From positions 3,038,001 through 3,102,000 of the forward strand of contig NZ_CP009428.1 of assembly GCF_000758725.1 (NCBI RefSeq): DNA of 64,000 bases, given 5' to 3'. Shown here piece after piece: positions 17,304 to 25,481 of the stretch. The stretch's first letter is position 1. The number at the start of each line of letters is the position of its first letter. Below the pieces are notes generated by a model. The model was not told where the DNA came from. It searched no databases and saw nothing but the letters and a program-made list of their open reading frames with translations. Both the position numbers and the translations under genes were made by a program. The DNA comes from Paenibacillus odorifer. Its GTDB lineage: Bacteria > Bacillota > Bacilli > Paenibacillales > Paenibacillaceae.

Positions 17304-17688
17304 ATGAATTCTCCTACACCGAACTAACGGGCGCTCACTTATTCTCAACAATCTATAATTGCCTCACGAGTCACCATTCCAAAGCAGGCTCCTTATTATG
17401 TTCAGCGCATAAGATTAATGTCCAAACTCATGGATGAAAACCGTGCTAAAGTAACGCTTATTGCCGCCTCAGCTGGATTTGGAAAAACGACACTTGCGGC
17501 TGAATGGGCTCGCACTCATTCCGATGAGGTTGCATGGTTGTCACTGGAACTTGCAGATAACCATCTTGTACGGTTCTGGTTAAGTTTGCATACCGCAATT
17601 GAGAGAATCTTTCAGCCCTATGCTAATCGTTGAGGTTAAAAACCGGGTACAAGCCGTTTCTAAAATAAAAGAAAAGCATTTGCTTTAA
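17304..17688 (+). pseudogene. Remnant of a MalT-type LuxR family ATP-binding regulator
   Basis: ATG 17304 follows a GAGGAAGG site, but the eighth codon is TAA (17325). The same frame then reads RVTIPKQAPYYVQRIRLM and VTLIAASAGFGKTTLAAEWA, the N-terminal region and Walker A of large MalT-like regulators, and stops at 17633. In the +1 frame from about 17629 comes VEVKNRVQAVSKIKEKHLL and a stop at 17686, matching the extreme C-terminus of LuxR HTH domains. The middle (~700-800 codons in the family) is missing. This is therefore an internally deleted gene with a nonsense mutation. Confidence 0.8.
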
Positions 17689-17790
17689 ATCGGCAAAAGA
17701 TTAATATAACAGTTTATTACCAAACATTTACTTTAAGAAGTGATACTATGGAATACAGAAGGTGATAGGACTAGCGAGGAGGAAATGTAA

Positions 17791-18729
17791 ATGCAATTAA
17801 TGGCATGGTCTGAATACGAGATTTCATATGACTTAAATAATGATTATTCTATTCGTATGGCAGACTCGGAAGAATGGGGACTGTACTGTTCCATTTATTA
17901 TAATATGCAATATAATGGTTTTTTTAAAGAAGAAGGGTTCAATTCTGCCCAAAGAAACGCTTTTTGGATCTATAGAGGGGAGTCAAAAATAGGTGGAGTA
18001 AGGATGTCGCCTAATCGGATATATCATTTATTTGTTATTCCACCTTTTAACGATACATTTGTGGTGCTGAAGCTATTAAAAAAGCTTTTGATTTATTGGT
18101 CAGATAGCACAAAACCTATAAAAACCTTCGAGGTTCTGCCAGACCAGGTTCAATTATTTGCGCGGGCAGGGTTTTGGCCTGATGAGTTCAGATGCCGTTG
18201 GATGCACCGTCCTACAGATCATTTTGAGGTCGAATGGAACGAAGAGTTAAGGATTGAAAGTCCTCAGATCGAAGATAATGGTATGGGCGCTAAACGATTT
18301 ATTCTTGAAGAGCAGATCGCCGAATGTAACTATGCGAGCTTTGATGGAAGTCTTGAGGCAACAAGAAGAAAGAAATTCTCTTATGAAGATTTTATCCCAA
18401 GTGAAGAACCTAATTATACAAATGAAGTATTACTTACAGCGTCCACGCTTGTGTATGATAAGAAATCGGGACAGCTAATTGCGAATTGTCTCTTGGGTTT
18501 ACAAGATGATTACGCAGCAGTTTACAGTATTGGTGTAATACCTGCTTACAGAGGAAAAGGGATTGCTACACGGATGTTGAAAAGAGGACTTAATCTCCTG
18601 AAAGATAAGTATCCGATCCTAAGGTTATATGTCATGGAAGGTAATGACGCGGAGTCTGTTTATTTAAATCTAGGATTTGTCCCTGGAGTACAAGAGATAC
18701 AGAGTATGTATATTCCTATGCACGATTAA
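17791..18729 (+). CDS. GNAT family N-acetyltransferase, two-domain
   Basis: A 312-residue protein. The C-terminal ~150 residues form a complete GNAT domain with the acetyl-CoA loop VIPAYRGKGIATRML and the family ending LYVMEGNDAESVYLNLGF. The N-terminal half has a weaker GNAT-like pattern (GGVRMSPNRIYHLFVIPPF), suggesting tandem domains with only the second active. The substrate is unknown. GAGGAGGAAATG precedes the ATG. First of three neighbouring acetyltransferase genes. Confidence 0.88.
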   Translation: MQLMAWSEYEISYDLNNDYSIRMADSEEWGLYCSIYYNMQYNGFFKEEGFNSAQRNAFWIYRGESKIGGVRMSPNRIYHLFVIPPFNDTFVVLKLLKKLLIYWSDSTKPIKTFEVLPDQVQLFARAGFWPDEFRCRWMHRPTDHFEVEWNEELRIESPQIEDNGMGAKRFILEEQIAECNYASFDGSLEATRRKKFSYEDFIPSEEPNYTNEVLLTASTLVYDKKSGQLIANCLLGLQDDYAAVYSIGVIPAYRGKGIATRMLKRGLNLLKDKYPILRLYVMEGNDAESVYLNLGFVPGVQEIQSMYIPMHD

Positions 18730-18760
18730 GAAAGGCTGCCATGTGGCAGCCTTTCTTTTC
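18729..18760. terminator. Bidirectional terminator between convergent GNAT genes
   Basis: AGAAAGGCTGCC-ATGT-GGCAGCCTTTCT perfect hairpin with T-runs to the right and A residues to the left, placed exactly between two convergent stops. Confidence 0.9.
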
Positions 18761-18765
18761 GTTAA

Positions 18766-19656
18766 CTAGGCATGAGAGGTAATAGGAAACATGAAATGTT
18801 GAGGGAGTTCTTTTAATAGCGGACGTATAAATAAGGTATCTTCACTTTGGAAAATTAATTCTGCCTTAACTTGATCGATTGGATAATCTGGTGTGAAATA
18901 AAAATGTATAACCTCAGTTTCCGGAGAAATAATGCTTTTCAATACTGTGTTGATATCAAAACTTGTTGTACTGATAATATCAAAAATATGAAGCTGATGA
19001 TCCTCATGTTTAAAGATCACAATAACGTCAGCCTCTTCAATATAATAAAAGGAATCATGAAAAGGAAGAATAAAATAAAACAGCAGCTGATGTTCATTAT
19101 TTATCACACTTAGCGCGGAGGATACCGGTGTTCTTTTGACTGCGAAATTTTTGATCATGCTAAAATCAACGGGGTTACCTATAGATAAAGGCCGCACAGA
19201 GTAGGTTGTAGTTGGCTGATTGCTAAGATGAGCAACTTTAAGTGAAAAGCTGCTTTCTTGCATGCGTTCAAACCCGAATTTAGGATAAAAATCCAAAGCG
19301 CGCTCATTAGCAAATAAGTAGAGGAAGTCGTATTCATGTTCGTACTTAGCGATAATGTGGTCTATTAATTTTCTGGATAAACCTTGCATACGATAATCAG
19401 GATGTGTCATCACCGTCCCAATTTGGATGGCGTTGTATTCTTTTTTGTTGATGAGAATAGTCATTTTATTAATAGATGCATTCGCAATGACGTGATCTTC
19501 ATCGATAAAGGAATAACAAATATATTTGTCATTCCAGCCCCCTTGTTCATACCAAGGTTTAAAATCAATACCAAAGATTGATTGGGCTAAAGAATTGAAG
19601 CTAAGCTTATATTTATCGATGTGTTTATAATCGCTAATCAATTGATATTCATTCAT
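18766..19656 (-). CDS. GNAT family N-acetyltransferase, Eis-like
   Basis: A 296-residue protein. The N-terminal GNAT domain contains IQIGTVMTHPDYRMQGLSRKLIDHII, with the RMQGLS acetyl-CoA loop, then FYPKFGFERM. A second, weaker domain follows, giving an Eis/enhanced-intracellular-survival-like layout. The frame is open further upstream, but ATG 19656 has the site AGAGGT and the family-like start MNEYQLISDYKH. Confidence 0.88.
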   Translation of the reverse strand: MNEYQLISDYKHIDKYKLSFNSLAQSIFGIDFKPWYEQGGWNDKYICYSFIDEDHVIANASINKMTILINKKEYNAIQIGTVMTHPDYRMQGLSRKLIDHIIAKYEHEYDFLYLFANERALDFYPKFGFERMQESSFSLKVAHLSNQPTTTYSVRPLSIGNPVDFSMIKNFAVKRTPVSSALSVINNEHQLLFYFILPFHDSFYYIEEADVIVIFKHEDHQLHIFDIISTTSFDINTVLKSIISPETEVIHFYFTPDYPIDQVKAELIFQSEDTLFIRPLLKELPQHFMFPITSHA

Positions 19657-19814
19657 AGTATATACCTCTATTTCAGATGATTTCGGGAATCGCGTTTTAT
19701 GAATATATAATACTATGCTTTTAAACCGTAAAGTTGATTTTAAAAATACTATACCAATATAATCCTGTAGATGTGTTATCATAATCTCTAAATTATTAAA
19801 CTCGGAGGTACAAG

Positions 19815-20384
19815 ATGAGAGAGGTAGATTACACTCATTATTTTTGGCAGGATGAGAAAATAAGACTAAGATCCGTTCAGGAAGAGGATTGGGAAGGTCA
19901 TTACATCAACCGTTTCGATACACCAGCGCGGCGACTTTTAGAGTGTACTGTTGAACTACCACCTACCATAGCTGAATCCCAAAAATTTGTAGATACATTT
20001 GCAGAATTCTCATCACAGCGGCTGATGTTTACGATCGAGAATCTAAATGGCGAATATGTGGGTGGAGTAAATCTTAATAGCATAGACGAGAAAAATGGTA
20101 CGTTCAGTATAGGCGTGCAAGTGGATAGAGATCATCGAGGTAAGGGGTATGGGACAAGAGCTATCAACATCCTGTTGAAGTATGCTTTTTTGGAGCTAAG
20201 ACTCAACAAGTTTAACGAATGTGCGCTCGAAGGTAACGAACCCTCAGCAGCTATGCTCAGAAAAGTGGGCTGTGTCCAAGAAGGCGTGCGCCGGAAAGTA
20301 ATTTATACAAATGGACAGTATTTAGACTTACTGTTGTTTGGATTGACGAAGGATGAATTTATGGAGAAAAACGCTATGAAATAG
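19815..20384 (+). CDS. GNAT family N-acetyltransferase, RimJ/RimL type
   Basis: A 189-residue protein with the RimJ/RimL pattern: IRLRSVQEEDWEGHY at the N-terminus, the acetyl-CoA loop VDRDHRGKGYGTRAINILLKYAF and CALEGNEPSAAMLRKVGCVQEGVRR. Such enzymes acetylate protein N-termini or small amines. GGAGGTACAAG supports the ATG. A terminator follows. Confidence 0.9.
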   Translation: MREVDYTHYFWQDEKIRLRSVQEEDWEGHYINRFDTPARRLLECTVELPPTIAESQKFVDTFAEFSSQRLMFTIENLNGEYVGGVNLNSIDEKNGTFSIGVQVDRDHRGKGYGTRAINILLKYAFLELRLNKFNECALEGNEPSAAMLRKVGCVQEGVRRKVIYTNGQYLDLLLFGLTKDEFMEKNAMK

Positions 20385-20408
20385 TGATTAGGAGAGGCTA
20401 CTTGGAAT

Positions 20409-20442
20409 GCGATTCTTCAATAACTGGAGGATCGCTTTTTTG
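20409..20442 (+). terminator. Terminator after the RimJ-like gene
   Basis: GCGATTCTT pairs with GGAGGATCGC (with GU pairs and one mismatch), followed by six T. Confidence 0.7.
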
Positions 20443-20477
20443 CGTTTCGTTTTGTGGATCGATGTTCTATTGAAGCT

Positions 20478-20660
20478 TGCGGACTCAGAAGACGCTATTT
20501 GCAAATATTAAGCTTTTTCAGAGTAGTATCGGACACCAGTGCAGCTATTCCTCTAGTTTAGCTGTATATATGTTACTTTTTATGCCAATAGTGCCCATGG
20601 GGTCCGATAGGACAGCAAAAGTGGGTAAAAGCAGCGAATAGAGTCAATGGAGTCCGATAG
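20478..20660. repeat. LLRR inverted-half-site element, copy 3a
   Basis: Left half-sites: TGCGGACTCAGAAGACGCTA (from 20478) and TATCGGACACCAGTGCAGCT (20527-20549). Right half-sites: CCAATAGTGCCCATGGGGTC (20585-20610) and GAATAGAGTCAATGGAGTCC (20636-20660). Most of the element is repeated about 352 bases to the right as copy 3b. Confidence 0.78.
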
Positions 20661-20711
20661 TAGCTCGAACGAGCAAAACTGACCAAATCAAACATTGAAT
20701 GGGAGGGGAGC

Positions 20712-20819
20712 GTGCTGAAGCATGTGGATTCAGATAGAGTTTGTTTCGTGCAGAAGTATGTGGGCTCAGATGGAGTTTATTTTGTGCTGAAGTTTGTGGT
20801 TCCAGATAGAGTTTGGTTT
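20712..20819 (+). repeat. Three tandem 36-bp units
   Basis: Units at 20712-20747, 20748-20783 and 20784-20819, each starting GTGCWGAAG and ending in GAGTTT plus a T-rich tail. A fourth, partly diverged unit starting at 20820 runs into the first left half-site of copy 3b, so the 36-mer seems to derive from a left half-site. Confidence 0.75.
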
Positions 20820-20830
20820 GCGCAGAAACA

Positions 20831-21013
20831 TTCGGACTCAGAAGACGCTATTTGCAAATATTAAGCTTTTACAGAGTAGTTTCGGACTCCAGTGCAGCTA
20901 TTCCCCAAGAATAGCTGTATTAATGTTACTTTTTATGCCAATAGCGCCCATGGGGTCCGATAGCACAGCAAAAGTGGGGAAAAGCAGCAAATAGGGTCAA
21001 CTGGGTCCGAAAG
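20831..21013. repeat. LLRR inverted-half-site element, copy 3b
   Basis: Left half-sites TTCGGACTCAGAAGACGCTA (20831) and TTCGGACTCCAGTGCAGCTA (20881). Right half-sites CCAATAGCGCCCATGGGGTC (20938-20963) and CAAATAGGGTCAACTGGGTC (20988-21013). Followed by AGCAAAA-rich spacer to about 21080. Confidence 0.78.
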
Positions 21014-21299
21014 TAGCTCCAACAAGCAAAAACAGTAGCTCGAACGAGCAAAACTGATCAAACCAAACAAAGAATGGGAGGGGGGGCGTGCTGAAGTATG
21101 CGGACCTACTTCTTCGAGGAATCATTCAACGCAATCAACGATGTACAGCCATTTATTCCGTACTTTCATCATATGAAAAATGCACAATAGAAGACCAGAA
21201 AAAACTACACTCTCCCTGTTCACATCCACATAAATCATCCTACATACCACCAAATCTCTATAAACAACGGAATAAGTGAACCCTCTATCAAATTTCAGG
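21014..21299. other. Spacer between the repeat locus and the rtp promoter
   Basis: Contains two AGTAGCTC-type words, a G7 run near 21078-21086, and a degenerate half-site start (GTGCTGAAGTATGCGGACC near 21090). The rest is AT-rich with no supported gene. Confidence 0.4.
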
Positions 21300-21329
21300 T
21301 TGTGAAAGTTGGAAAATAGTGCTTATACT
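21300..21329 (+). promoter_or_regulatory. Sigma-A promoter of the rtp homologue
   Basis: TTGTGA (21300-21305), 18 bases, TATACT (21324-21329), about 55 bases before the start codon. Confidence 0.6.
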
Positions 21330-21384
21330 AGAGTAATAGAAGGAAAGATTAGCCAACAACATTTACAACATGAGGAGGGTTTAT

Positions 21385-21744
21385 ATGGCGTTTATGATTG
21401 CTCAACGAGCGTTTATCAAGGTGTATCTTATAACAATGGTAGAACAACACCGCGGTTACGGATATCAAATGCTGGAGGATTTACGTCGGGATTTCAAAGC
21501 CCATGGTTATTCCCCTCCACAGAGTGAAATCTATCGCGCCCTGCATGAGCTGGTGCAGCAAGGGATTTTATATCGTACCAAGCAGCTGAAAGGCAATGAC
21601 CCTAAAGTGGATTTTCAAGAAATCGTACTTTACCATTTCACTTCAGATGGAGAAGAGAAGGCAAAGTTATATAAAAAGCAGGTAAAGACAGATCTTGACC
21701 GCTGCTTAGGCATTTTGAATAAAGCTGTTGTGGACAACTATTAG
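21385..21744 (+). CDS. rtp: Replication terminator protein (RTP) homologue
   Basis: A 119-residue winged-helix protein. Its sequence runs parallel to B. subtilis RTP as I recall it: QRAFIKVYLITMVEQHRGYG, the recognition region SEIYRALHELVQQGIL, then QEIVLYHF and AKLYKKQVKTDLDRC, where the C-terminal helix forms the dimer interface. RTP binds Ter sites and blocks replication forks in one direction. PadR-like regulators share this fold, so an alternative role as regulator is possible. GAGGAGGGT at 21372 supports ATG 21385 over ATG 21370. A repeat locus lies about 370 bases upstream. Confidence 0.85.
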   Translation: MAFMIAQRAFIKVYLITMVEQHRGYGYQMLEDLRRDFKAHGYSPPQSEIYRALHELVQQGILYRTKQLKGNDPKVDFQEIVLYHFTSDGEEKAKLYKKQVKTDLDRCLGILNKAVVDNY

Positions 21745-21837
21745 AACTGCAACTATAGTAATATTTTCAGGATGCTCTCACCCTGTTATAATGGTTACTG
21801 CCGGATGATTGCAGTATATACTTGGAGGTAGCAAAAG

Positions 21838-22221
21838 ATGGATGAACATATGAAACGTCGGTTAGACAAACAGCGGAAGCTGTTCAGTCAACTCGGCATC
21901 ACATTAGACGCTCTAACCATACATGAAAAAGAATTCAGCATGAAGCTGCGTGGCTACGATGCGGAGGAAGTAGATACATTTCTGGACAGCGTAATCAAGG
22001 ATTACGAACGTTTCTATGCGACGATCGCTGATCTGATGGATAAATGGCAAGAGCAGCAGCTGGAAATGCGGGAATTAAAGGCAGAAACCAAAACAGAGGT
22101 AATCCAGGTACCTGTTTCCCGAGGCATTGATCCAAAAGAATTGGAAGAGGTTATTCTGAGGCTTGAGACTAACGTCCGCCAGCTTAAAGATAAGCTTCCT
22201 CGCGTGGAAGAGTTTTTATAA
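21838..22221 (+). CDS. DivIVA/GpsB-like domain protein
   Basis: A 127-residue protein with the DivIVA N-terminal lipid-binding motif: DALTIHEKEFSMKLRGYDAEEVDTFLDSVIKDYERFYATI. A coiled coil follows (WQEQQLEMRELKAETK) and a short C-terminal helix (ELEEVILRLETNVRQLKDKL). Its length and layout are closer to GpsB (cell-division/wall-synthesis adaptor) than to full DivIVA, but the 28-residue N-terminal extension is unusual for GpsB. GGAGGTAGCAAAAG precedes the ATG. Confidence 0.87.
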   Translation: MDEHMKRRLDKQRKLFSQLGITLDALTIHEKEFSMKLRGYDAEEVDTFLDSVIKDYERFYATIADLMDKWQEQQLEMRELKAETKTEVIQVPVSRGIDPKELEEVILRLETNVRQLKDKLPRVEEFL

Positions 22222-22271
22222 GGAGTTGTTTGGTGTAAAGGGAGCTCCGCTTGACATTTCTAAATTTACCA

Positions 22272-22301
22272 TTGACGAGTTAGCAGTTCATGAATTATGA
22301 T
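22272..22301 (+). promoter_or_regulatory. Promoter of the glcT-PTS operon
   Basis: TTGACG (22272-22277), 18 bases, TATGAT (22296-22301). Directly after it is a perfect 16-bp palindrome ATAAATGATCATTTAT (22308-22323) spanning the expected transcription start, a possible operator. Confidence 0.6.
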
Positions 22302-22331
22302 ATGTTCATAAATGATCATTTATATTTTAGT

Positions 22332-22358
22332 GGCGTGTTACCGTTAAGGGCATGAGCC
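22332..22358 (+). promoter_or_regulatory. RAT antiterminator-binding site (GlcT type)
   Basis: GCGTGTTACCGTTAAGG then GCATGAG resembles the B. subtilis ptsG RNA antiterminator (a CGTGTTACTG...GGCATGAG pattern, from memory). Its last three bases are also the first three of the terminator stem, the classical mutually exclusive RAT/terminator arrangement. Confidence 0.78.
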
Positions 22359-22402
22359 AAGAATTGTCTTTATTTCCATTAGACAATTCTTGGCTTTTTT
22401 TG
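22356..22402 (+). terminator. Leader attenuator upstream of glcT
   Basis: Perfect 14-bp stem GCCAAGAATTGTCT (22356-22369) / AGACAATTCTTGGC (22381-22394) followed by seven T, located between promoter and first gene. It should stop transcription unless GlcT binds the overlapping RAT. Confidence 0.88.
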
Positions 22403-22440
22403 TTCCAATTTGACGATAATTAGGGAGAGGAGTGATGAGC

Positions 22441-23307
22441 TTGTCGCGAGAGATCGAGCAATTTCAAGTACAGCGTGTAATAGGGAATAACGTTGTAATG
22501 GTTCAGGGAAGCAAAAACGGGAAGGAATATGTCATCATTGGCAAAGGTATTGGATTTGCAGTGAAGGGTTCTGGTGTGATCGAAGGAAATGATGCTCGGA
22601 TTGAGAAATTGTTTCGTCTAGAAGATCGCGAAGCCTGGAGCCAATATCAAGTTTTGCTGGAAGACATAGATCCCAAGGTTATGAAAATAACTGATGAGAT
22701 AATTGCAGATATCCAAAGTCAATTTCCTGACAAGTTAAACGACAAGATTTATCTGGCACTCCCGAGCCACATACAGTTCACCATCTACCGTCTGCGCAAC
22801 GGGATGGATATTATTAATCCGTTTTTGCAAGAAACCAAAATGTCATTTCCGAAGGAATTTGAGATCGCTTACAAGGCATCGGAGAAAATCAATGCTGAAT
22901 TTCAAGTACAAATCCCCGAAGATGAGATTGGATTTCTTACTTATCATGTGTATTCGGCAGTTAATAATGTATCGGTTGGTCAGTTAGTCAAGGCCTCTAA
23001 TATTGTCAATGAGCTTCTAGACATGATTCAGCAAGAACGAAAGATAACTTTTGAGCATGGCAGTATGAATCATATCCGATTAATGATCCACTTGCGTTTT
23101 TCGCTGGAACGTATTTTAAAAGGATCACTAATAGATAATCCCTTTGTGAAACATATTAAGAAAGAATACAAAGAGGAATACAAGCTGGCTCAAAAGCTCG
23201 GTAAAGTAATGCAAAGGTCGCTTGAAGTCGAAATCCCGGAAGAAGAACTATGTTTTCTAGCCATGCATTTGCACCGGTTATTTCAGACCTTAGTGAAATC
23301 AAATTAA
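22441..23307 (+). CDS. glcT: BglG-family transcription antiterminator GlcT
   Basis: A 288-residue RNA-binding antiterminator: CAT domain at residues about 8-65 (QRVIGNNVVMVQGS, IGKGIGFAVKGSG) and two PTS regulation domains. PRD1 carries LALPSHIQFTIYRL and IGFLTYHVYSA; PRD2 carries HLRFSLERIL and LCFLAMHLHRLF. Histidine phosphorylation by the PTS controls dimerisation. It precedes EIIA and EIICB genes, as expected for GlcT. The start is uncertain: GAGAGGAG (22425-22432) best fits TTG 22441, with ATG 22435 too close. Confidence 0.93.
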   Translation: MSREIEQFQVQRVIGNNVVMVQGSKNGKEYVIIGKGIGFAVKGSGVIEGNDARIEKLFRLEDREAWSQYQVLLEDIDPKVMKITDEIIADIQSQFPDKLNDKIYLALPSHIQFTIYRLRNGMDIINPFLQETKMSFPKEFEIAYKASEKINAEFQVQIPEDEIGFLTYHVYSAVNNVSVGQLVKASNIVNELLDMIQQERKITFEHGSMNHIRLMIHLRFSLERILKGSLIDNPFVKHIKKEYKEEYKLAQKLGKVMQRSLEVEIPEEELCFLAMHLHRLFQTLVKSN

Positions 23308-23329
23308 CATCTTAAGAGGAGTGGAGCAT

Positions 23330-23836
23330 ATGTTTTCCAAATGGAAATCAAAAAAAGAAGAGAAACATACTGAACATACCATCGAAATCATGGCACCAAT
23401 CAGCGGGGAGTCAGTTCCACTAGCACAGGTTCCGGATGAAACCTTTGCTGGCGGTCATATGGGTAACGGAATTGCAATAAAACCATCTGAGGGAATTTTG
23501 AAAGCGCCTTTTGACGGTAAGGTTGCTCATATCGTGAAATCGAGTCATGCAGTCATTCTGGAACATTCCTCCGGTATGCAATTGCTATTACATATCGGAA
23601 TCGATACTGTCAGCCTCAAGGGCAACGGTTTTGTCAGTCATATAACCTCTGGAGATCAAGTAAAAGCAGGTCAAACCCTAATCGAATTTGATCTGGACGT
23701 AATTCGCGCGGCAGGTTGTGACACAATTTCGCCTGTAATCGTGACCAGCACAGAGGAGAATCCACCTCAAGTAAGCGGACATTATGGTCAGGTTACAGCA
23801 GGACAGGATCTGATTCTTACCGTGGCTTCAAAGTAA
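23330..23836 (+). CDS. crr: PTS glucose-type EIIA component
   Basis: A 168-residue EIIA(Glc) protein. The phosphorylated His lies in LLLHIGIDTVSLKG (about residue 87), the second active-site His in SSHAVILEHSSGMQL, and the usual start IMAPISGESVPLAQVPDETF and end VTAGQDLILTV are present. It receives phosphate from HPr and passes it to the EIIB domain of the next gene. GAGGAG at 23316 fits ATG 23330. In B. subtilis this domain is fused to PtsG; here it is separate and upstream. Confidence 0.92.
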   Translation: MFSKWKSKKEEKHTEHTIEIMAPISGESVPLAQVPDETFAGGHMGNGIAIKPSEGILKAPFDGKVAHIVKSSHAVILEHSSGMQLLLHIGIDTVSLKGNGFVSHITSGDQVKAGQTLIEFDLDVIRAAGCDTISPVIVTSTEENPPQVSGHYGQVTAGQDLILTVASK

Positions 23837-23883
23837 TTGGTTTATAGAGCACTACTACTATTGAACCGAAAGGATGATTTTAA

Positions 23884-25338
23884 ATGTTGGCTTTTCTACA
23901 AAAACTAGGTAAGTCGTTAATGCTTCCTGTTGCAACCATGCCGGCGGCAGCTATTCTTCAAGGGTTTGGTTTGCTTAACTACGAAAAAGATATTCCGCTA
24001 GGAGCGACCATTGGTGGATTCCTGAATCAATACTTTGCGCCATTTCTAAACGCCGGAGCGAATGCGATCTTCGGTAACCTTGCCTTAATCTTCGCGGTAG
24101 GGGTTGCCATTGGATTTGCCGGTGACGCCGTAGCAGCTTTGTCAGCAGTAATTTCTTACATGGTACTGACCAAGATTCTGCTTATCGTACCGCTTCAGTT
24201 CTCTTTCATCAATGATGATGTTGTATTGAACATGGGTGTGCTTGGTGGTATTTTTGCCGGTGCTTGGGCAGCATTCTTATACAAGAGATATCACAATATA
24301 AAAATGCCTGATTGGCTCGGATTTTTTGCAGGTAAACGTTTTGTCCCAATCATTACGGCAGCTTCTATGATGGTTCTTGCTGTATTTGTGGGTATGATCT
24401 GGAGTCCGATACAAGATGTTATTAGTGACTTCGGGAACTGGGTTGTGTCACTGGGGGCTGTTGGAGCATTCATCTTCGGTACAGCTAACCGCTTGCTGAT
24501 TCCGTTCGGTCTTCACCACGTGCTTAATACGATTGCTTGGTTCCAAATTGGTGATTTTACGAATGCAGCTGGTGAACTGGTGCATGGTGACTTGTACCGC
24601 TTCTTCGCTGGAGATAAAACTGCTGGGATGTTTATGACTGGATTCTTCCCAATTATGATGTTTGCGCTTCCAGGGGCAGCACTTGCATTTATTCATACAG
24701 CTAAACCGGAAAAACGTAAAATGGTTGCTTCCATCTTCATCGGTTCTGCCATTGCTTCTTTCTTAACAGGGATCACTGAACCACTTGAGTTCTCCTTTAT
24801 GTTCGTAGCACCACTCTTGTACGGAGTTCATGCTTTATTAACAGGATTCTCCATGGCCTTGATGTACATTTTAGATGTTAAGCTTGGTTTTGGTTTCTCC
24901 GCAGGTTTGATCGATTATCTTGTAAACCTGAAACTGTCTACTAATGCATGGATACTTATTCCTGTGGGTCTTGGATTCTTCGTCTTGTATTATGTACTAT
25001 TCCGCTTTATTATCTCATTGTTCAAGCTAAAAACACCTGGACGTGAAGATGATGATGAAGAAAGTCTGTTAGCACCACCTGGAGGTAATGGAACGCCTTC
25101 ATCGTCTTCTAAAGCTGCTCAAATTCTTGAGAACATCGGCGGTCCATCGAACATCCGCAATATCGATGCATGTATCACACGCCTTCGTCTGATTGTTAAT
25201 GACGAAAAAGCCGTTAAAGATTCCGCATTGAAACAGCTCGGAGCTTCTGGTGTTATGAGACTGGGTCAAGGGGCTGTGCAGATCGTATTTGGTCCAAAAT
25301 CAGAGCAAATTAAAGATGATATTCAAAAGCTGTTATAA
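23884..25338 (+). CDS. PTS EIICB, glucose/N-acetylglucosamine type
   Basis: A 484-residue sugar permease. The EIIC domain spans residues about 1-385 with ~10 membrane segments, starting MLAFLQKLGKSLMLPVATMPAAAIL and including the sugar-binding GITEPLEFSFMFVAPLLY motif. After a Ser/Pro-rich linker, the EIIB domain (residues about 415-484) has the phospho-Cys in NIDACITRLRLIVND. The N-terminus is more like NagE/NagP than PtsG, so GlcNAc or glucose are both possible. Last gene of the glcT-EIIA-EIICB operon. Confidence 0.92.
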   Translation: MLAFLQKLGKSLMLPVATMPAAAILQGFGLLNYEKDIPLGATIGGFLNQYFAPFLNAGANAIFGNLALIFAVGVAIGFAGDAVAALSAVISYMVLTKILLIVPLQFSFINDDVVLNMGVLGGIFAGAWAAFLYKRYHNIKMPDWLGFFAGKRFVPIITAASMMVLAVFVGMIWSPIQDVISDFGNWVVSLGAVGAFIFGTANRLLIPFGLHHVLNTIAWFQIGDFTNAAGELVHGDLYRFFAGDKTAGMFMTGFFPIMMFALPGAALAFIHTAKPEKRKMVASIFIGSAIASFLTGITEPLEFSFMFVAPLLYGVHALLTGFSMALMYILDVKLGFGFSAGLIDYLVNLKLSTNAWILIPVGLGFFVLYYVLFRFIISLFKLKTPGREDDDEESLLAPPGGNGTPSSSSKAAQILENIGGPSNIRNIDACITRLRLIVNDEKAVKDSALKQLGASGVMRLGQGAVQIVFGPKSEQIKDDIQKLL

Positions 25339-25363
25339 CTAAATTGATCATGTTAAATTCATT

Positions 25364-25399
25364 AAACAGGGCTGGTTCTTATACCAGTCCTGTTTTTTT
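25364..25399 (+). terminator. Terminator of the PTS operon
   Basis: AAACAGGGCTGGT / ACCAGTCCTGTTT stem (25364-25376 and 25383-25395) followed by T residues. Confidence 0.9.
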
Positions 25400-25481
25400 G
25401 CTGTGTCCAGAGATAAAGGGTTGCTTTATAGATAATGCCTAGTATAATACTTGGTATAAGTAGGCAAAGGAGTCGGTACAC

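Noticed and set aside
21080..21384. B. subtilis-type Ter sites next to the rtp homologue
   Set aside because: A few ATGTAC-like and TTTC-rich words occur, but none matches the two-half Ter pattern I remember well enough to report.
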